Assembly: GCF_022965805.1 (NCBI RefSeq)
Contig: NC_133104.1
Coordinates: 36,252,682-36,316,681 of the forward strand
Reading direction: 5' to 3'
DNA length: 64,000 bases
Origin: Primulina eburnea
Taxonomy: Eukaryota > Streptophyta > Magnoliopsida > Lamiales > Gesneriaceae
Below the pieces are notes generated by a model, which worked only from the letters and a program-made list of their open reading frames with translations, was not told where the DNA came from and did no database searches. This document shows positions 50,405 to 62,904 of this stretch, piece after piece. The first letter of the stretch is position 1. The number at the start of each line of letters is the position of its first letter. The position numbers and the translations under genes were made by a program.

Positions 50405-51227
50405 TATGGGGTAGTTAACTTCATGATTTTCAACTTTCTAGACGCATAAGCGATGACCCTATCATTTTTTTATTAACACACCCAATCTTTGGAGGCGTCT
50501 GTATAAACTATAAACTCGTTTACTCCACCAAATAGTGCAAAAACTGGGGCATTTGTAATTAGTTTCTTTAATTTTTGAAAGCTTCTCTCACGTTCCTCAT
50601 TCCAAATGAATGTAGGATCCTTGATGATTAAGTGCAAGATTGGCGTAAATATTTGTGAAAAATCCTTATAAATCTTCTATAATAACCTACTAATCCAAGA
50701 AAACTTCGTACTTCCGTTATATTTTTAGGTTGCTTCCACATAGCTTCTATTTTAGTTGGATCCACTTCAAGTCCATTTTCCGATATAACATGTCCGAGAA
50801 AAGTTATCAAGTCCAGCCATAATTCACACTTTAGTGCATAACTGATTGTCCTTTAAAGTTTGAAGGACAATTCGTAAATGTTGCAAGTGTTCTTCATAAA
50901 TTTTGGAATATATCAGGATATCATCAATGAATATTATGAATTTTTTTTTCTAGAAATGGTTGAAAAATTCAATGCATCATGTCCATAAAATCCGCGGGAG
51001 CATTAGTCAGGCCGAATGGAATTACCATAAACTCATAATGTTTGTATTGTGTGTTGAAAACTATCTTGGGGATGTCTTCCTCCCTTGTCCTTAGTTGATA
51101 GTATCACTGACGAAGATCCATCTTGTAGTGCACTGTGGATCCTTGCTATGCATCAAATAATTTATCGATTCGAGTCCAAGGATATTTATTTTTTACCTTA
51201 AGATTTTTGAGTTCCTGATAGCTATAT
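50405..51227 (-). pseudogene. Ty3/gypsy reverse transcriptase C-terminal half and RNase H start (decayed)
   Basis: Minus strand: 50810-50628 reads [20 protein letters not shown] then [15 protein letters not shown], the RT-RNase H connection. Further upstream (51227-50811) are fragments such as YQELKNLKVKNKYPWTRIDKLFDA and a decayed motif region. Interrupted at 51228 by a solo LTR. Confidence 0.8.
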
Positions 51228-52669
51228 TGAAGGATCGTGTGTGCTAGCGCCTTCGAAGGCATTTCGCGCACAACAGTCTTCAATGAGCTTCAATAGCTCG
51301 TGTTCTAAGAATATTAACACCGATGAATTAAATCGAGTTTGGTTTTAAACCAAGCAGAAGAAACTCGAAGTAATCCTTCGTAAAGAAAACTGAAATGTTA
51401 GAAAATATTTTAACTTGTGTAAGCTGACTAACCGAAAGAACACATATTAGTTTTTGCATTCTTGTATTTCAGTTATGGTGACAACTGAACACACGAACAC
51501 TCCAACTGATCAAAACAATTTTAAAACGATAGTTAATCAGTTAAGTACACAAGATATGTTTATGGATGTTTGGAGACTTCATTTGCTCCTACGTCACCCC
51601 TTCTACCTCCACGGGTAGGATCCACTAGAAGACTTTGATTTATACAACACCTTGTACAAACCCACTCAGCTAGGACTTACACTACTGCCTAAACTGAACT
51701 CCTAGCTACGACTGAAGGCAGCACCTTTCAGCCAACACTTCTTTAACGTCTATGTGTCAGAGAATACATACACAAGTTTAACGTCTTTGTGCAAGAGTGT
51801 ATTTGAGTGGTGGTGTGTGTGTGTGAGAGAACTGATATCTAAAAACTACCCGAAAGTGTTCTCACACACTGAGGGAAATATGCTTCTAATCTAAAGCTGA
51901 TAACACGTTTAAGTGTTCCCTCGACTGGGCTGAATGCTTCTTTCTTAAGCTGACATATCTTTGAAGCGTGCCCTTTTATTTTCTCTCTTGTATTGTATAT
52001 ATTATTTTAGTCTTCACAGATCTTCTCTTTATATAGGCGGGAAAAGCTGATCGTACAGTGAGACTCATTTATTGTATCCGTTGCATTTGAATCGGCTTCT
52101 TCAACTTTGTGTCTCGTCTTTTTGACTGCTCTTATGAAGCGTTTTATCTTTAATGCTCTTATGCAACGTCCATTATTGTCCTTTGACTGAATAATGGCTT
52201 TGTACCTTCTCGCACAGCTGGAATCCACTAGCTGTAAGCTTGTCTTGATCCACAACTGAGAGGTTCTGACTGATTCTTCAGTTTTTCAACTTGAATGATC
52301 TTCAGTTGGGCTAGCTAAATCAGTTGACTCGTCAGTTGAACTGATTTAGTTCCTTTAGTTGATCTGGCTAGCTGGGTTCATCGTTAGTTGGACACGTCAT
52401 CGGCTGACCAAGCTTTTGAGGTCTTCCTGCTGAATCACTTATCAGCTGGACTATCAACTGAACTGCTTGCTTGAAGAACCAGTTGAACTGATTTGGTTTC
52501 GGTGATCAGTTGGTTCGATCAGTTGGTATCTCCGATAGCTTCAGTTATGGCTTTGTAAACTTGATTTAATCAGTTTAAGCTATCCGCGCACTAAGGTAGA
52601 TTATTAGTAACACAATTAACAAGTTTTTTTATCATCAAAATCAAGATTGCGAACTTAAAAAGTCCAAAA
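51228..52669 (-). mobile_element. Solo LTR of a second Sirevirus family, minus orientation
   Basis: 1442 bp, homologous in reverse to 55514-56958 (for example GTTCGCAATCTTGATTTTGATG-type start, and near its end a shared phrase around AATTCATCGGTG). On the minus strand it starts TTTTGGAC (canonical TGTTGGAA) and ends CCTTCA. Target duplication TATAT/TATAC (51223-51227, 52670-52674) with one mismatch. It splits the Ty3 reverse transcriptase between the conserved CI and YQEL residues. Confidence 0.85.
51586..51618 (-). other. Conserved hairpin plus 18-mer (minus-strand solo LTR)
   Basis: On the minus strand CTACC, six-base loop, GGTAG (51618-51603) followed by GAAGGGGTGACGTAGGAG (51603-51586), identical in the 18-mer to the 12.7 kb Sirevirus although the surrounding LTR is diverged. 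Confidence 0.7.
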
Positions 52670-52674
52670 TATAC

Positions 52675-55508
52675 ATATTCTCAATGTACCGTCCTTTTTT
52701 GACAAACAAAACTGAAGCGCGTAAGGGTGATCAGATATAGTTCTTCCCAATCAATTTTTCTAGATGCAAATTTAGATCTTTAACTCTGCAGGGGCCATCC
52801 TATATGGAGTTCATTATTTGAGTTTAGCTTGAGTTATTTCAATGGTGAATTCAATGTCACGATGATCAGAAAGAAAAATAATTTCTTTGGGAAAGACTTG
52901 AGGGAATTCCTGAACAACTGGAACTTTCGTGATATTATGTTGATCATTTGGTTTGTTTATGAGGTATACCAAAAATCCTTGTCCTCTAGTTTTGGGAATT
53001 ACTCAAGTTTTGGATACATAAATCATTTTTACTATCCCCATAGAAACGGCGGTCTGAGAGCTAGTCGGAGTGGGGTGACTTAAAAGAGTCACTTCCTTGG
53101 TGAAACAGTTTAGTGGAGATTGATGTTGAAACAATCAATTCATGCCTATTAAGATGTCATATTTGTGTATAGGCAGTTCAACTGCTAAATATTCTTGTTT
53201 ATGGAACTTCAGATGACAATTTTTGTGAATAATATCAGTATTTAACTTAATTCTTACTGGTAGAGCGATATCTAGATGATATGATATTTGTTCTGTTGGT
53301 ACAAGTAAATCATAGAGAAGCAGGAGAAACAAAAGAATGTGTTGCTCTAGGGTCAACAATAAGTTTCCCAAATTTCGAAAATAAAGCAGTCATACCTTCC
53401 GCCATAGTTATCGGATCAGTTTCCTCATTTCCTAGTAATGCATAAGCTCTTGCTAGAATTTTCGGTTTTTGTTGTGGTACATTCTGGGTTCTCTTTGGAC
53501 AATCTTGGATGTGGTGTTGCTCGCTTCCACAAACAAAATGTTTCTCATTCTTCCTCCAACAACTAGCTTCTTCGTGATTAGGTGATTCACAATACTCACA
53601 CTTTTCTTGTTACTATTTCTAGCTTCCCCTTGGGGGGTTTTTGTCCGGTTGATCTTCACCTTTTTCTTTTCAAAACTTCTTATTTGTTGTTTCCTTCACC
53701 CGGAGTTGGGTTAAACATCATTTTCTCTCTTTGCTCCCGATGGACTAGTAATCTGATGTCGGATTCCACTCTTAAGACTGGTTGATAGCGGACACTTAAT
53801 CTGTGATTTCATTAAATAAGGTGGCCCAACGAATATCAAGATTTATCCCCTGAACAAATTTCTTGGTTTTTCTTGGTACATCATCCATATAATGCGATGC
53901 ATAGTGGATCATTCGATGAAATTCAGACTCATATTCAGTTACAGTCGATTACCCTGCATTAATTCCATGAATTCATGTTCTAGAGTATTGACTATTACAT
54001 GAGTTATATACTTATTTCAAATTCACAGGTGAAGTTGACCCATGTTCGTGCCATCCAGTCTCGTTGCATTGATTCTCTATAAATCTCCACTAATGATGAG
54101 CAACATCTTCAAATTTTTATACAGAGAAACTGATTCTTTGTCCATCTGGGTATTTAAGTACTCCAAATATTCTATCAAGTTTCAGTATCCATTTTTTTGT
54201 CTGTTGAGCATGTCTGGTGTTCTATAAAATTTTTGCGGATGGAATTTCAAGAATCTCTCAAATTCTTTGTTTGTAGTTTTTTTTTACCTCTCCTAGTATT
54301 CATGGGTGGTGCTTGCTGATGGAAGTGTACAAATTGTTGCATAATTTAAAACCATTTCTGTTTGGTACTCCTTTTGGTTGTGGTCGTGGTTGTGGTCGCT
54401 CTTCTTCTTGTTCCATATTTCGTGAGGAGACACAAATTTCTTCCTTATTTTTGTTGTCCATGTGCTGTTTTTTATGAGAATTATGTGATGATGTCATTTT
54501 AATAGATAGTCATAATAGGTAAAAGATGGAATAATATATAAGATTTTATGTAACATATTTCATTAATATGCATCAATAAGGTCACCCAACATTTTTTTTC
54601 ATTATTTACAGCCAAAATATTAGTTAATACATGCATCGTTGAATCAAAGGACCAAAAAAGTCGTCGGTCAACAAAAAAAATACTCTACATAACTGAATGC
54701 TGGTAACTCTAGGTAATAGATGGTACTGCACATCCTAGTTTTCATCATTAGATAGTATGAATACTCTAGGGAGACATGTATAAAACCTGGCTGATGCAAT
54801 AAAACCTAACTTCCCCTCCTCTGACAGGGTACACTCTGAAGGATCTGACTCCTCACTAACATGTGTCCCAGTCGAAACTAACAGTACTTCTAGTGATGGT
54901 TCTACCGCGGTGGTCACTTGTAGTGCTATATGTCACTGCTCGGTATAACTTCTTCTCCTACTTTTGTCTCTGGATCTAACCCAAACTAATTGGTAAAGAC
55001 ATCATCAAACACTTCGGACATGGGATCAAATGAGGATATTGGGACAACGGACAAATAGTATGTGACAAGGGTGACATCGGGCTGCCCCAACTCTATTGTA
55101 ATGGGTGGGATGGACACGTGGGAATTCCTACGACCTGCTGTAGTGCTCATCTCTCCTACCTCAAATATAATGACTGGCTTTGAGTACTATTGTGAGTTTT
55201 GTAAGACACTATCCACCATATTCCGACCTGACGATGTAGTGTAATGTATCAAAGTATCAGACAATCCTCTCATAGAATCCTCAGTCTGCTATCATAAAAC
55301 TCATGAATATCACAATCAGAAAAAACCTCATGTACTCTTGCAAATACTGAGCATACACTAATTCTTGTTCACACGTCTTGAGTTTCTCGGATAAGGTTCC
55401 TATCTCATTCTGAAAGTGAGTCACTTTATTTTACTGATGGCCTATCTTAGTCTCCATGACTACTCTCTGTACATAATGTGGGCCACTCATCCTCGAATAC
55501 ATAAAACA
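52675..55508 (-). pseudogene. Ty3/gypsy reverse transcriptase start, protease and gag (decayed, copy 1)
   Basis: Minus strand. Near 52740-52680: VLFVKK, the conserved start of Ty3 RT. 53371-53135: protease tail ending YDILIGMN; just upstream the active site reads DPRATHSF (about 53356-53332), a Ty3 variant of DSGATHS. 53605-53455: two zinc knuckles, CEYCESPNHEEASC and CGSEQHHIQDC. Capsid fragments follow toward 54500. 54500-55508 is gag N-terminal or leader and unreadable. No long frame is open. Confidence 0.7.
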
Positions 55509-55513
55509 ATAAT

Positions 55514-56958
55514 TGTTGGAACATTTCATGTTCGCAATCTTGATTTTGATGTTAACAAAACTTGTTATTTTGTTTCTAATAATTTTACCTAAGCGCACCG
55601 AAACTGGAACTGATCAGAATTCAAACTGATCAGTTATCAAGCCAAAACTGAAGCTATCAAGATGCAAAATGAAAGCGCTAACTGATCATCCAAACTGAAC
55701 CAGTTCAACTGATTGTCCAGCTGATAGGCAGTTCATCAGAAGACCTTCAGAACCACGGACAGCTGATGAAGAGCACAACTGATGAAGAGTCCAGCTGACC
55801 AGTTCAACTGAAGCAGCGAAATCAGTACAGCTGACGAGCCAACTGATTTCATTAAACCAGTTCAAGATCAGTTTAATTGACCAGTTCAGAATTAGGAATC
55901 AATCAGTTTGCAAAACACGATAAGCTTATTCAATGGAATCCAGTTGTGCGCACTGAGAAAAAGTTTTTGTCCAGTCAAAAGACAATAATAGACGTTGCAA
56001 TAGTGCTTAAAGCCAAAACTTTCCAAAGTGACTGTAGGAAAGTAGAGATAAATTTCGAGGAACAAATTCAAAATGCAACAAATACAATAATTGAGTCTCA
56101 CTGTACGATAAAACTTCGCGCCTATAAATAGAAGATGAAGATCAATGAAGACTGTAGCATAATAAGAGTGTGTGAAGAAGAAGGGCACACTTAAAGTCTT
56201 ATCAACTTACAAGAAGCAATCAAACCAGTTGTGAGGAAACACTTCAACGTGTTATCAGCTTAGTATAGAAGCTCTTTTCCATCAGTGTGTGAGAACACCT
56301 TCCCGGTGTATTCATTGTTCAGTTCTCGCACGCTCACACACTATCACTCACATATATCAGAGAGTAGAGCTTAAAAGAACAGTTGAGCGAGTCTTACATA
56401 AAGACGTAAAACTTGTGTATGTAGTCTTTGACACACAGACGTTAAACAAGTGTTGACTGAAAGGTGTTGTCTTCAGCCTAGGCTAGGAGTTTATATTAGG
56501 CAGTAATGTAAGTCGTAAGCTGAGTGGGTTTGTACAAGGTGTTGTATAAATCAAAGTCTTCTAGTGTATCCTACCCGAAGAGGTAGAAGGGGTGACGTAG
56601 GAGCAGTTAAAGTCTCTAAACATCCATAAACATATCTTGTGTGCTTAACTGTTTAACTATCATTTTCAAACCGATTTGATCAGTTCAAGCTGTTATAATT
56701 TCAGTTCTCACCATAATTGAACTGATATATGCAAGAACTGATCCCCCTTATATCAGTTAATCAGTTTCCACAAATTAAAAGATTTAAAATTTATTAGCTT
56801 TCTTAACGAAATATTATTTCGAGTATTTTTCGCTTGGTTTAAAATCAAACTCGATCTAATTCATCGGTGTTTACATTCTTAAAACACGAGCTATTACAGC
56901 TCATTGAAAATATTGTGTTTGTAGCACCCTCAAAGGTGCCCGCACTGATCCATCAACA
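55514..56958 (+). mobile_element. Solo LTR of the second Sirevirus family, plus orientation (copy 1)
   Basis: 1445 bp, TGTTGGAACATTTC...CCATCAACA, flanked by ATAAT and ATATT (4 of 5 match). TATAAATA at 56123-56130. Related to but clearly different from the LTR of the 12.7 kb Sirevirus; shares the promoter-leader organisation. Confidence 0.85.
56571..56603 (+). other. Conserved hairpin plus 18-mer (plus-strand solo LTR, copy 1)
   Basis: CTACC, loop CGAAGA, GGTAG, running into GAAGGGGTGACGTAGGAG, about 440 bp after the TATA box. Confidence 0.7.
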
Positions 56959-57029
56959 ATATTAGATATATCATGATATTTTCAAATCAGATTAACATGA
57001 ATAGCACATTATCTAACTAATGAAGCTGA

Positions 57030-57041
57030 GTTCTGATACCA
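57030..57041 (-). other. Primer-binding site of the minus-strand Ty3 element
   Basis: GTTCTGATACCA reads TGGTATCAGAAC on the minus strand, one base different from the tRNA-Met PBS, three bases from the LTR edge at 57045. Confidence 0.8.
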
Positions 57042-57044
57042 CTA

Positions 57045-58296
57045 TGTGGGCCCCAACTTATAAAATATGTACTGACGAAACAGAATAAGCGTAATTACAA
57101 TTTATTTAAATACATAGCATTTCGTCAAACAATGTATACTCTAAATGACCATACGATATATTATTTTACAATTCAGTACATGGCAATCTAACATATTAAC
57201 CCTTTTTAATTTTCCTCTGAGTGTTGCTCATGTCCTCTTATATCTGGAATTTACAGTAAATAAAATAAAAACAGAGGTTAAATCTTTGAAGATTTAATGA
57301 GATAATAACCTAGGCTTTCATTTATATACAAAAAAAAATATATTGTTCCAAGACTATAATCAATAAGTTATGATGTGCTGCAATGAAACATGACAATGAA
57401 GTAATGTCAGGTATATGCAGTGACTGTTCCAGATTCTAGAATGAACATGTAGGCTAAAGAGTGCTACTACCATAATTCGATGCAACACTTTTCTCGACAT
57501 ACACAAGTATAATCCGTAAAATAGATCAGTTACGAGCCAAGGTGAACTCACAATGCCAAACTGAAGTCACGCCCTTCAGATAAACCATATACCCAGATTT
57601 AAAACTCATTTTTTATTTGAATAACTTTTCGGGCCGAAGTCGCGTTGTCTAGTAGACTAAAAAGTCGGTATCATAACCGTTGTCCCGACTCCATTCAGTC
57701 ATTGATGATTAATTAGTCAGGAATCAAGCATGCTAGACAATCAAATAAGTAAATCAATATGACCAATTAAGTTTTGAACTACTAAATATGATGCAATATG
57801 TAGAACAATTAGTAGTTGGTGAAATTACGGTAAATTTTGGCCAAATGCCAAACGCGTCATATTAAATAAAATTGGTAATATACCTCATTTTTCCATTTTA
57901 CTCAATGATTTTCTTATCACTCCAATTGCTTCCGTATTCCTGTAATAATCAATTTTGTGATAATTTATGTGTTAGTAAGGTTCTTATATAATTGACTTGT
58001 CTAAGTTCAAACTTTGACCAAATTTGGGTTTGGACACAACTTAAAAATTTACGGAAAAAAACATTAATAATTTGAAATTAACTCCAAAAATTCTGAAATT
58101 TTCATAGTAGGTTTATGTTGTTGAGTTCTATGATTTTTATACATAAAAGTTTTCGAAATTCCAAATCCATTTTTCCATACTGCGTATTTGAGCTAGCCTT
58201 CGATGGATTTTGGAGGCCAGAAAATATGGACTTCTGATACTTTTTCGACCATTGAACGGACCTGGGTATACTTGTCATCATGATGAACATTTTATA
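57045..58296 (-). repeat. Partial 5' LTR of the minus-strand Ty3 element (copy 1)
   Basis: Starts TGTGGGCCCC beside the PBS and is colinear with the left LTR from about 57490. Homology stops at 58296 (ATTTTATATTTT), where the left LTR still continues for about 930 bp. Confidence 0.75.
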
Positions 58297-58514
58297 TTTT
58301 TAGTCATATCTCTGATCATGCCAGGTCCGATCTCCGGAACCTCAGAGATATCATCCCAATAAAGAGGTGATTAACATTTCTTTCCGTACAACGCTTCGAA
58401 AGAAGTCATTTCAATACTCGTCTGATAGCTGTTGTTGTACGAAAACTCACCAAGTGGCAATGCATCTTGCCAGCTAGTGTTAAAATCAAGTACTACTGCT
58501 CTCAACAACTATAT
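58297..58514 (-). pseudogene. Integrase fragment of another Ty3 element
   Basis: Minus strand reads [20 protein letters not shown] followed by [17 protein letters not shown], the stretch after the catalytic Glu of Ty3 integrases. It is joined directly to a truncated LTR, so this is a rearrangement junction. It marks the end of duplication copy 1. Confidence 0.75.
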
Positions 58515-58534
58515 TTAAAAAGTCCAAAATATAC

Positions 58535-61368
58535 ATATTCTCAATGTACCGTCCTTTTTTGACAAACAAAACTGAAGCGCGTAAGGGTGATCAGATATAG
58601 TTCTTCCCAATCAATTTTTCTAGATGCAAATTTAGATCTTTAACTCTGCAGGGGCCATCCTATATGGAGTTCATTATTTGAGTTTAGCTTGAGTTATTTC
58701 AATGGTGAATTCAATGTCACGATGATCAGAAAGAAAAATAATTTCTTTGGGAAAGACTTGAGGGAATTCCTGAACAACTGGAACTTTCGTGATATTATGT
58801 TGATCATTTGGTTTGTTTATGAGGTATACCAAAAATCCTTGTCCTCTAGTTTTGGGAATTACTCAAGTTTTGGATACATAAATCATTTTTACTATCCCCA
58901 TAGAAACGGCGGTCTGAGAGCTAGTCGGAGTGGGGTGACTTAAAAGAGTCACTTCCTTGGTGAAACAGTTTAGTTGAGATTGATGTTGAAACAATCAATT
59001 CATGCCTATTAAGATGTCATATTTGTGTATAGGCAGTTCAACTGCTAAATATTCTTGTTTATGGAACTTCAGATGACAATTTTTGTGAATAATATCAGTA
59101 TTTAACTTAATTCTTACTGGTAGAGCGATATCTAGATGATATGATATTTGTTCTGTTGGTACAAGTAAATCATAGAGAAGCAGGAGAAACAAAAGAATGT
59201 GTTGCTCTAGGGTCAACAATAAGTTTCCCAAATTTCGAAAATAAAGCAGTCATACCTTCCGCCATAGTTATCGGATCAGTTTCCTCATTTCCTAGTAATG
59301 CATAAGCTCTTGCTAGAATTTTCGGTTTTTGTTGTGGTACATTCTGGGTTCTCTTTGGACAATCTTGGATGTGGTGTTGCTCGCTTCCACAAACAAAATG
59401 TTTCTCATTCTTCCTCCAACAACTAGCTTCTTCGTGATTAGGTGATTCACAATACTCACACTTTTCTTGTTACTATTTCTAGCTTCCCCTTGGGGGGTTT
59501 TTGTCCGGTTGATCTTCACCTTTTTCTTTTCAAAACTTCTTATTTGTTGTTTCCTTCACCCGGAGTTGGGTTAAACATCATTTTCTCTCTTTGCTCCCGA
59601 TGGACTAGTAATCTGATGTCGGATTCCACTCTTAAGACTGGTTGATAGCGGACACTTAATCTGTGATTTCATTAAATAAGGTGGCCCAACGAATATCAAG
59701 ATTTATCCCCTGAACAAATTTCTTGGTTTTTCTTGGTACATCATCCATATAATGCGATGCATAGTGGATCATTCGATGAAATTCAGACTCATATTCAGTT
59801 ACAGTCGATTACCCTGCATTAATTCCATGAATTCATGTTCTAGAGTATTGACTATTACATGAGTTATATACTTATTTCAAATTCACAGGTGAAGTTGACC
59901 CATGTTCGTGCCATCCAGTCTCGTTGCATTGATTCTCTATAAATCTCCACTAATGATGAGCAACATCTTCAAATTTTTATACAGAGAAACTGATTCTTTG
60001 TCCATCTGGGTATTTAAGTACTCCAAATATTCTATCAAGTTTCAGTATCCATTTTTTTGTCTGTTGAGCATGTCTGGTGTTCTATAAAATTTTTGCGGAT
60101 GGAATTTCAAGAATCTCTCAAATTCTTTGTTTGTAGTTTTTTTTTACCTCTCCTAGTATTCATGGGTGGTGCTTGCTGATGGAAGTGTACAAATTGTTGC
60201 ATAATTTAAAACCATTTCTGTTTGGTACTCCTTTTGGTTGTGGTCGTGGTTGTGGTCGCTCTTCTTCTTGTTCCATATTTCGTGAGGAGACACAAATTTC
60301 TTCCTTATTTTTGTTGTCCATGTGCTGTTTTTTATGAGAATTATGTGATGATGTCATTTTAATAGATAGTCATAATAGGTAAAAGATGGAATAATATATA
60401 AGATTTTATGTAACATATTTCATTAATATGCATCAATAAGGTCACCCAACATTTTTTTTCATTATTTACAGCCAAAATATTAGTTAATACATGCATCGTT
60501 GAATCAAAGGACCAAAAAAGTCGTCGGTCAACAAAAAAAATACTCTACATAACTGAATGCTGGTAACTCTAGGTAATAGATGGTACTGCACATCCTAGTT
60601 TTCATCATTAGATAGTATGAATACTCTAGGGAGACATGTATAAAACCTGGCTGATGCAATAAAACCTAACTTCCCCTCCTCTGACAGGGTACACTCTGAA
60701 GGATCTGACTCCTCACTAACATGTGTCCCAGTCGAAACTAACAGTACTTCTAGTGATGGTTCTACCGCGGTGGTCACTTGTAGTGCTATATGTCACTGCT
60801 CGGTATAACTTCTTCTCCTACTTTTGTCTCTGGATCTAACCCAAACTAATTGGTAAAGACATCATCAAACACTTCGGACATGGGATCAAATGAGGATATT
60901 GGGACAACGGACAAATAGTATGTGACAAGGGTGACATCGGGCTGCCCCAACTCTATTGTAATGGGTGGGATGGACACGTGGGAATTCCTACGACCTGCTG
61001 TAGTGCTCATCTCTCCTACCTCAAATATAATGACTGGCTTTGAGTACTATTGTGAGTTTTGTAAGACACTATCCACCATATTCCGACCTGACGATGTAGT
61101 GTAATGTATCAAAGTATCAGACAATCCTCTCATAGAATCCTCAGTCTGCTATCATAAAACTCATGAATATCACAATCAGAAAAAACCTCATGTACTCTTG
61201 CAAATACTGAGCATACACTAATTCTTGTTCACACGTCTTGAGTTTCTCGGATAAGGTTCCTATCTCATTCTGAAAGTGAGTCACTTTATTTTACTGATGG
61301 CCTATCTTAGTCTCCATGACTACTCTCTGTACATAATGTGGGCCACTCATCCTCGAATACATAAAACA
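58535..61368 (-). pseudogene. Ty3/gypsy reverse transcriptase start, protease and gag (decayed, copy 2)
   Basis: Duplicate of 52675-55508, with the same zinc knuckles (about 59465-59315) and protease remnant (59231-58995) and the same defects. Confidence 0.7.
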
Positions 61369-61373
61369 ATAAT

Positions 61374-62818
61374 TGTTGGAACATTTCATGTTCGCAATCT
61401 TGATTTTGATGTTAACAAAACTTGTTATTTTGTTTCTAATAATTTTACCTAAGCGCACCGAAACTGGAACTGATCAGAATTCAAACTGATCAGTTATCAA
61501 GCCAAAACTGAAGCTATCAAGATGCAAAATGAAAGCGCTAACTGATCATCCAAACTGAACCAGTTCAACTGATTGTCCAGCTGATAGGCAGTTCATCAGA
61601 AGACCTTCAGAACCACGGACAGCTGATGAAGAGCACAACTGATGAAGAGTCCAGCTGACCAGTTCAACTGAAGCAGCGAAATCAGTACAGCTGACGAGCC
61701 AACTGATTTCATTAAACCAGTTCAAGATCAGTTTAATTGACCAGTTCAGAATTAGGAATCAATCAGTTTGCAAAACACGATAAGCTTATTCAATGGAATC
61801 CAGTTGTGCGCACTGAGAAAAAGTTTTTGTCCAGTCAAAAGACAATAATAGACGTTGCAATAGTGCTTAAAGCCAAAACTTTCCAAAGTGACTGTAGGAA
61901 AGTAGAGATAAATTTCGAGGAACAAATTCAAAATGCAACAAATACAATAATTGAGTCTCACTGTACGATAAAACTTCGCGCCTATAAATAGAAGATGAAG
62001 ATCAATGAAGACTGTAGCATAATAAGAGTGTGTGAAGAAGAAGGGCACACTTAAAGTCTTATCAACTTACAAGAAGCAATCAAACCAGTTGTGAGGAAAC
62101 ACTTCAACGTGTTATCAGCTTAGTATAGAAGCTCTTTTCCATCAGTGTGTGAGAACACCTTCCCGGTGTATTCATTGTTCAGTTCTCGCACGCTCACACA
62201 CTATCACTCACATATATCAGAGAGTAGAGCTTAAAAGAACAGTTGAGCGAGTCTTACATAAAGACGTAAAACTTGTGTATGTAGTCTTTGACACACAGAC
62301 GTTAAACAAGTGTTGACTGAAAGGTGTTGTCTTCAGCCTAGGCTAGGAGTTTATATTAGGCAGTAATGTAAGTCGTAAGCTGAGTGGGTTTGTACAAGGT
62401 GTTGTATAAATCAAAGTCTTCTAGTGTATCCTACCCGAAGAGGTAGAAGGGGTGACGTAGGAGCAGTTAAAGTCTCTAAACATCCATAAACATATCTTGT
62501 GTGCTTAACTGTTTAACTATCATTTTCAAACCGATTTGATCAGTTCAAGCTGTTATAATTTCAGTTCTCACCATAATTGAACTGATATATGCAAGAACTG
62601 ATCCCCCTTATATCAGTTAATCAGTTTCCACAAATTAAAAGATTTAAAATTTATTAGCTTTCTTAACGAAATATTATTTCGAGTATTTTTCGCTTGGTTT
62701 AAAATCAAACTCGATCTAATTCATCGGTGTTTACATTCTTAAAACACGAGCTATTACAGCTCATTGAAAATATTGTGTTTGTAGCACCCTCAAAGGTGCC
62801 CGCACTGATCCATCAACA
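61374..62818 (+). mobile_element. Solo LTR of the second Sirevirus family, plus orientation (copy 2)
   Basis: Duplicate of 55514-56958, carried along by the tandem duplication rather than by transposition. Hairpin and 18-mer at 62431-62463. Confidence 0.85.
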
Positions 62819-62889
62819 ATATTAGATATATCATGATATTTTCAAATCAGATTAACATGAATAGCACATTATCTAACTAATGAAGCTGA

Positions 62890-62901
62890 GTTCTGATACC
62901 A
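62890..62901 (-). other. Primer-binding site, copy 2
   Basis: Duplicate of 57030-57041. Confidence 0.8.
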
Positions 62902-62904
62902 CTA

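Larger units (their letters stand above)
45820..58296 (-). mobile_element. Decayed Ty3/gypsy element, minus strand, with multiple nested insertions
   Basis: On the minus strand: 5' LTR (58296-57045), PBS (57041-57030), gag, protease, reverse transcriptase, RNase H, integrase, polypurine tract and 3' LTR (47767-about 45820), all heavily mutated. Inside it are two solo Sirevirus LTRs, a hAT element and a MITE. Neither LTR is complete: the left copy lacks the part next to the outer flank, the right copy lacks about 930 bp at its other end. The right half belongs to a tandem duplication starting at 52655. Confidence 0.75.
52655..58514. repeat. Tandem duplication, copy 1 (5860 bp)
   Basis: Matches 58515-64000 base for base at an offset of 5860; by eye I found one substitution (G at 53115, T at 58975). 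It starts inside the last 15 bp of the minus-strand solo LTR and ends just after a short integrase fragment. It contains the gag-protease half of the Ty3 element, a plus-strand solo LTR, the PBS and most of the right LTR. Confidence 0.95.

Noticed and set aside
54735..56188. Short frames on both strands in the duplicated region
   Set aside because: They exist in both copies only because the DNA is duplicated; they cross LTR and decayed gag sequence without domains.
51228..56958. The two similar about 1.44 kb LTRs as the ends of one element
   Set aside because: They are in opposite orientation and each has its own flanking duplication, so they are two independent solo LTRs.
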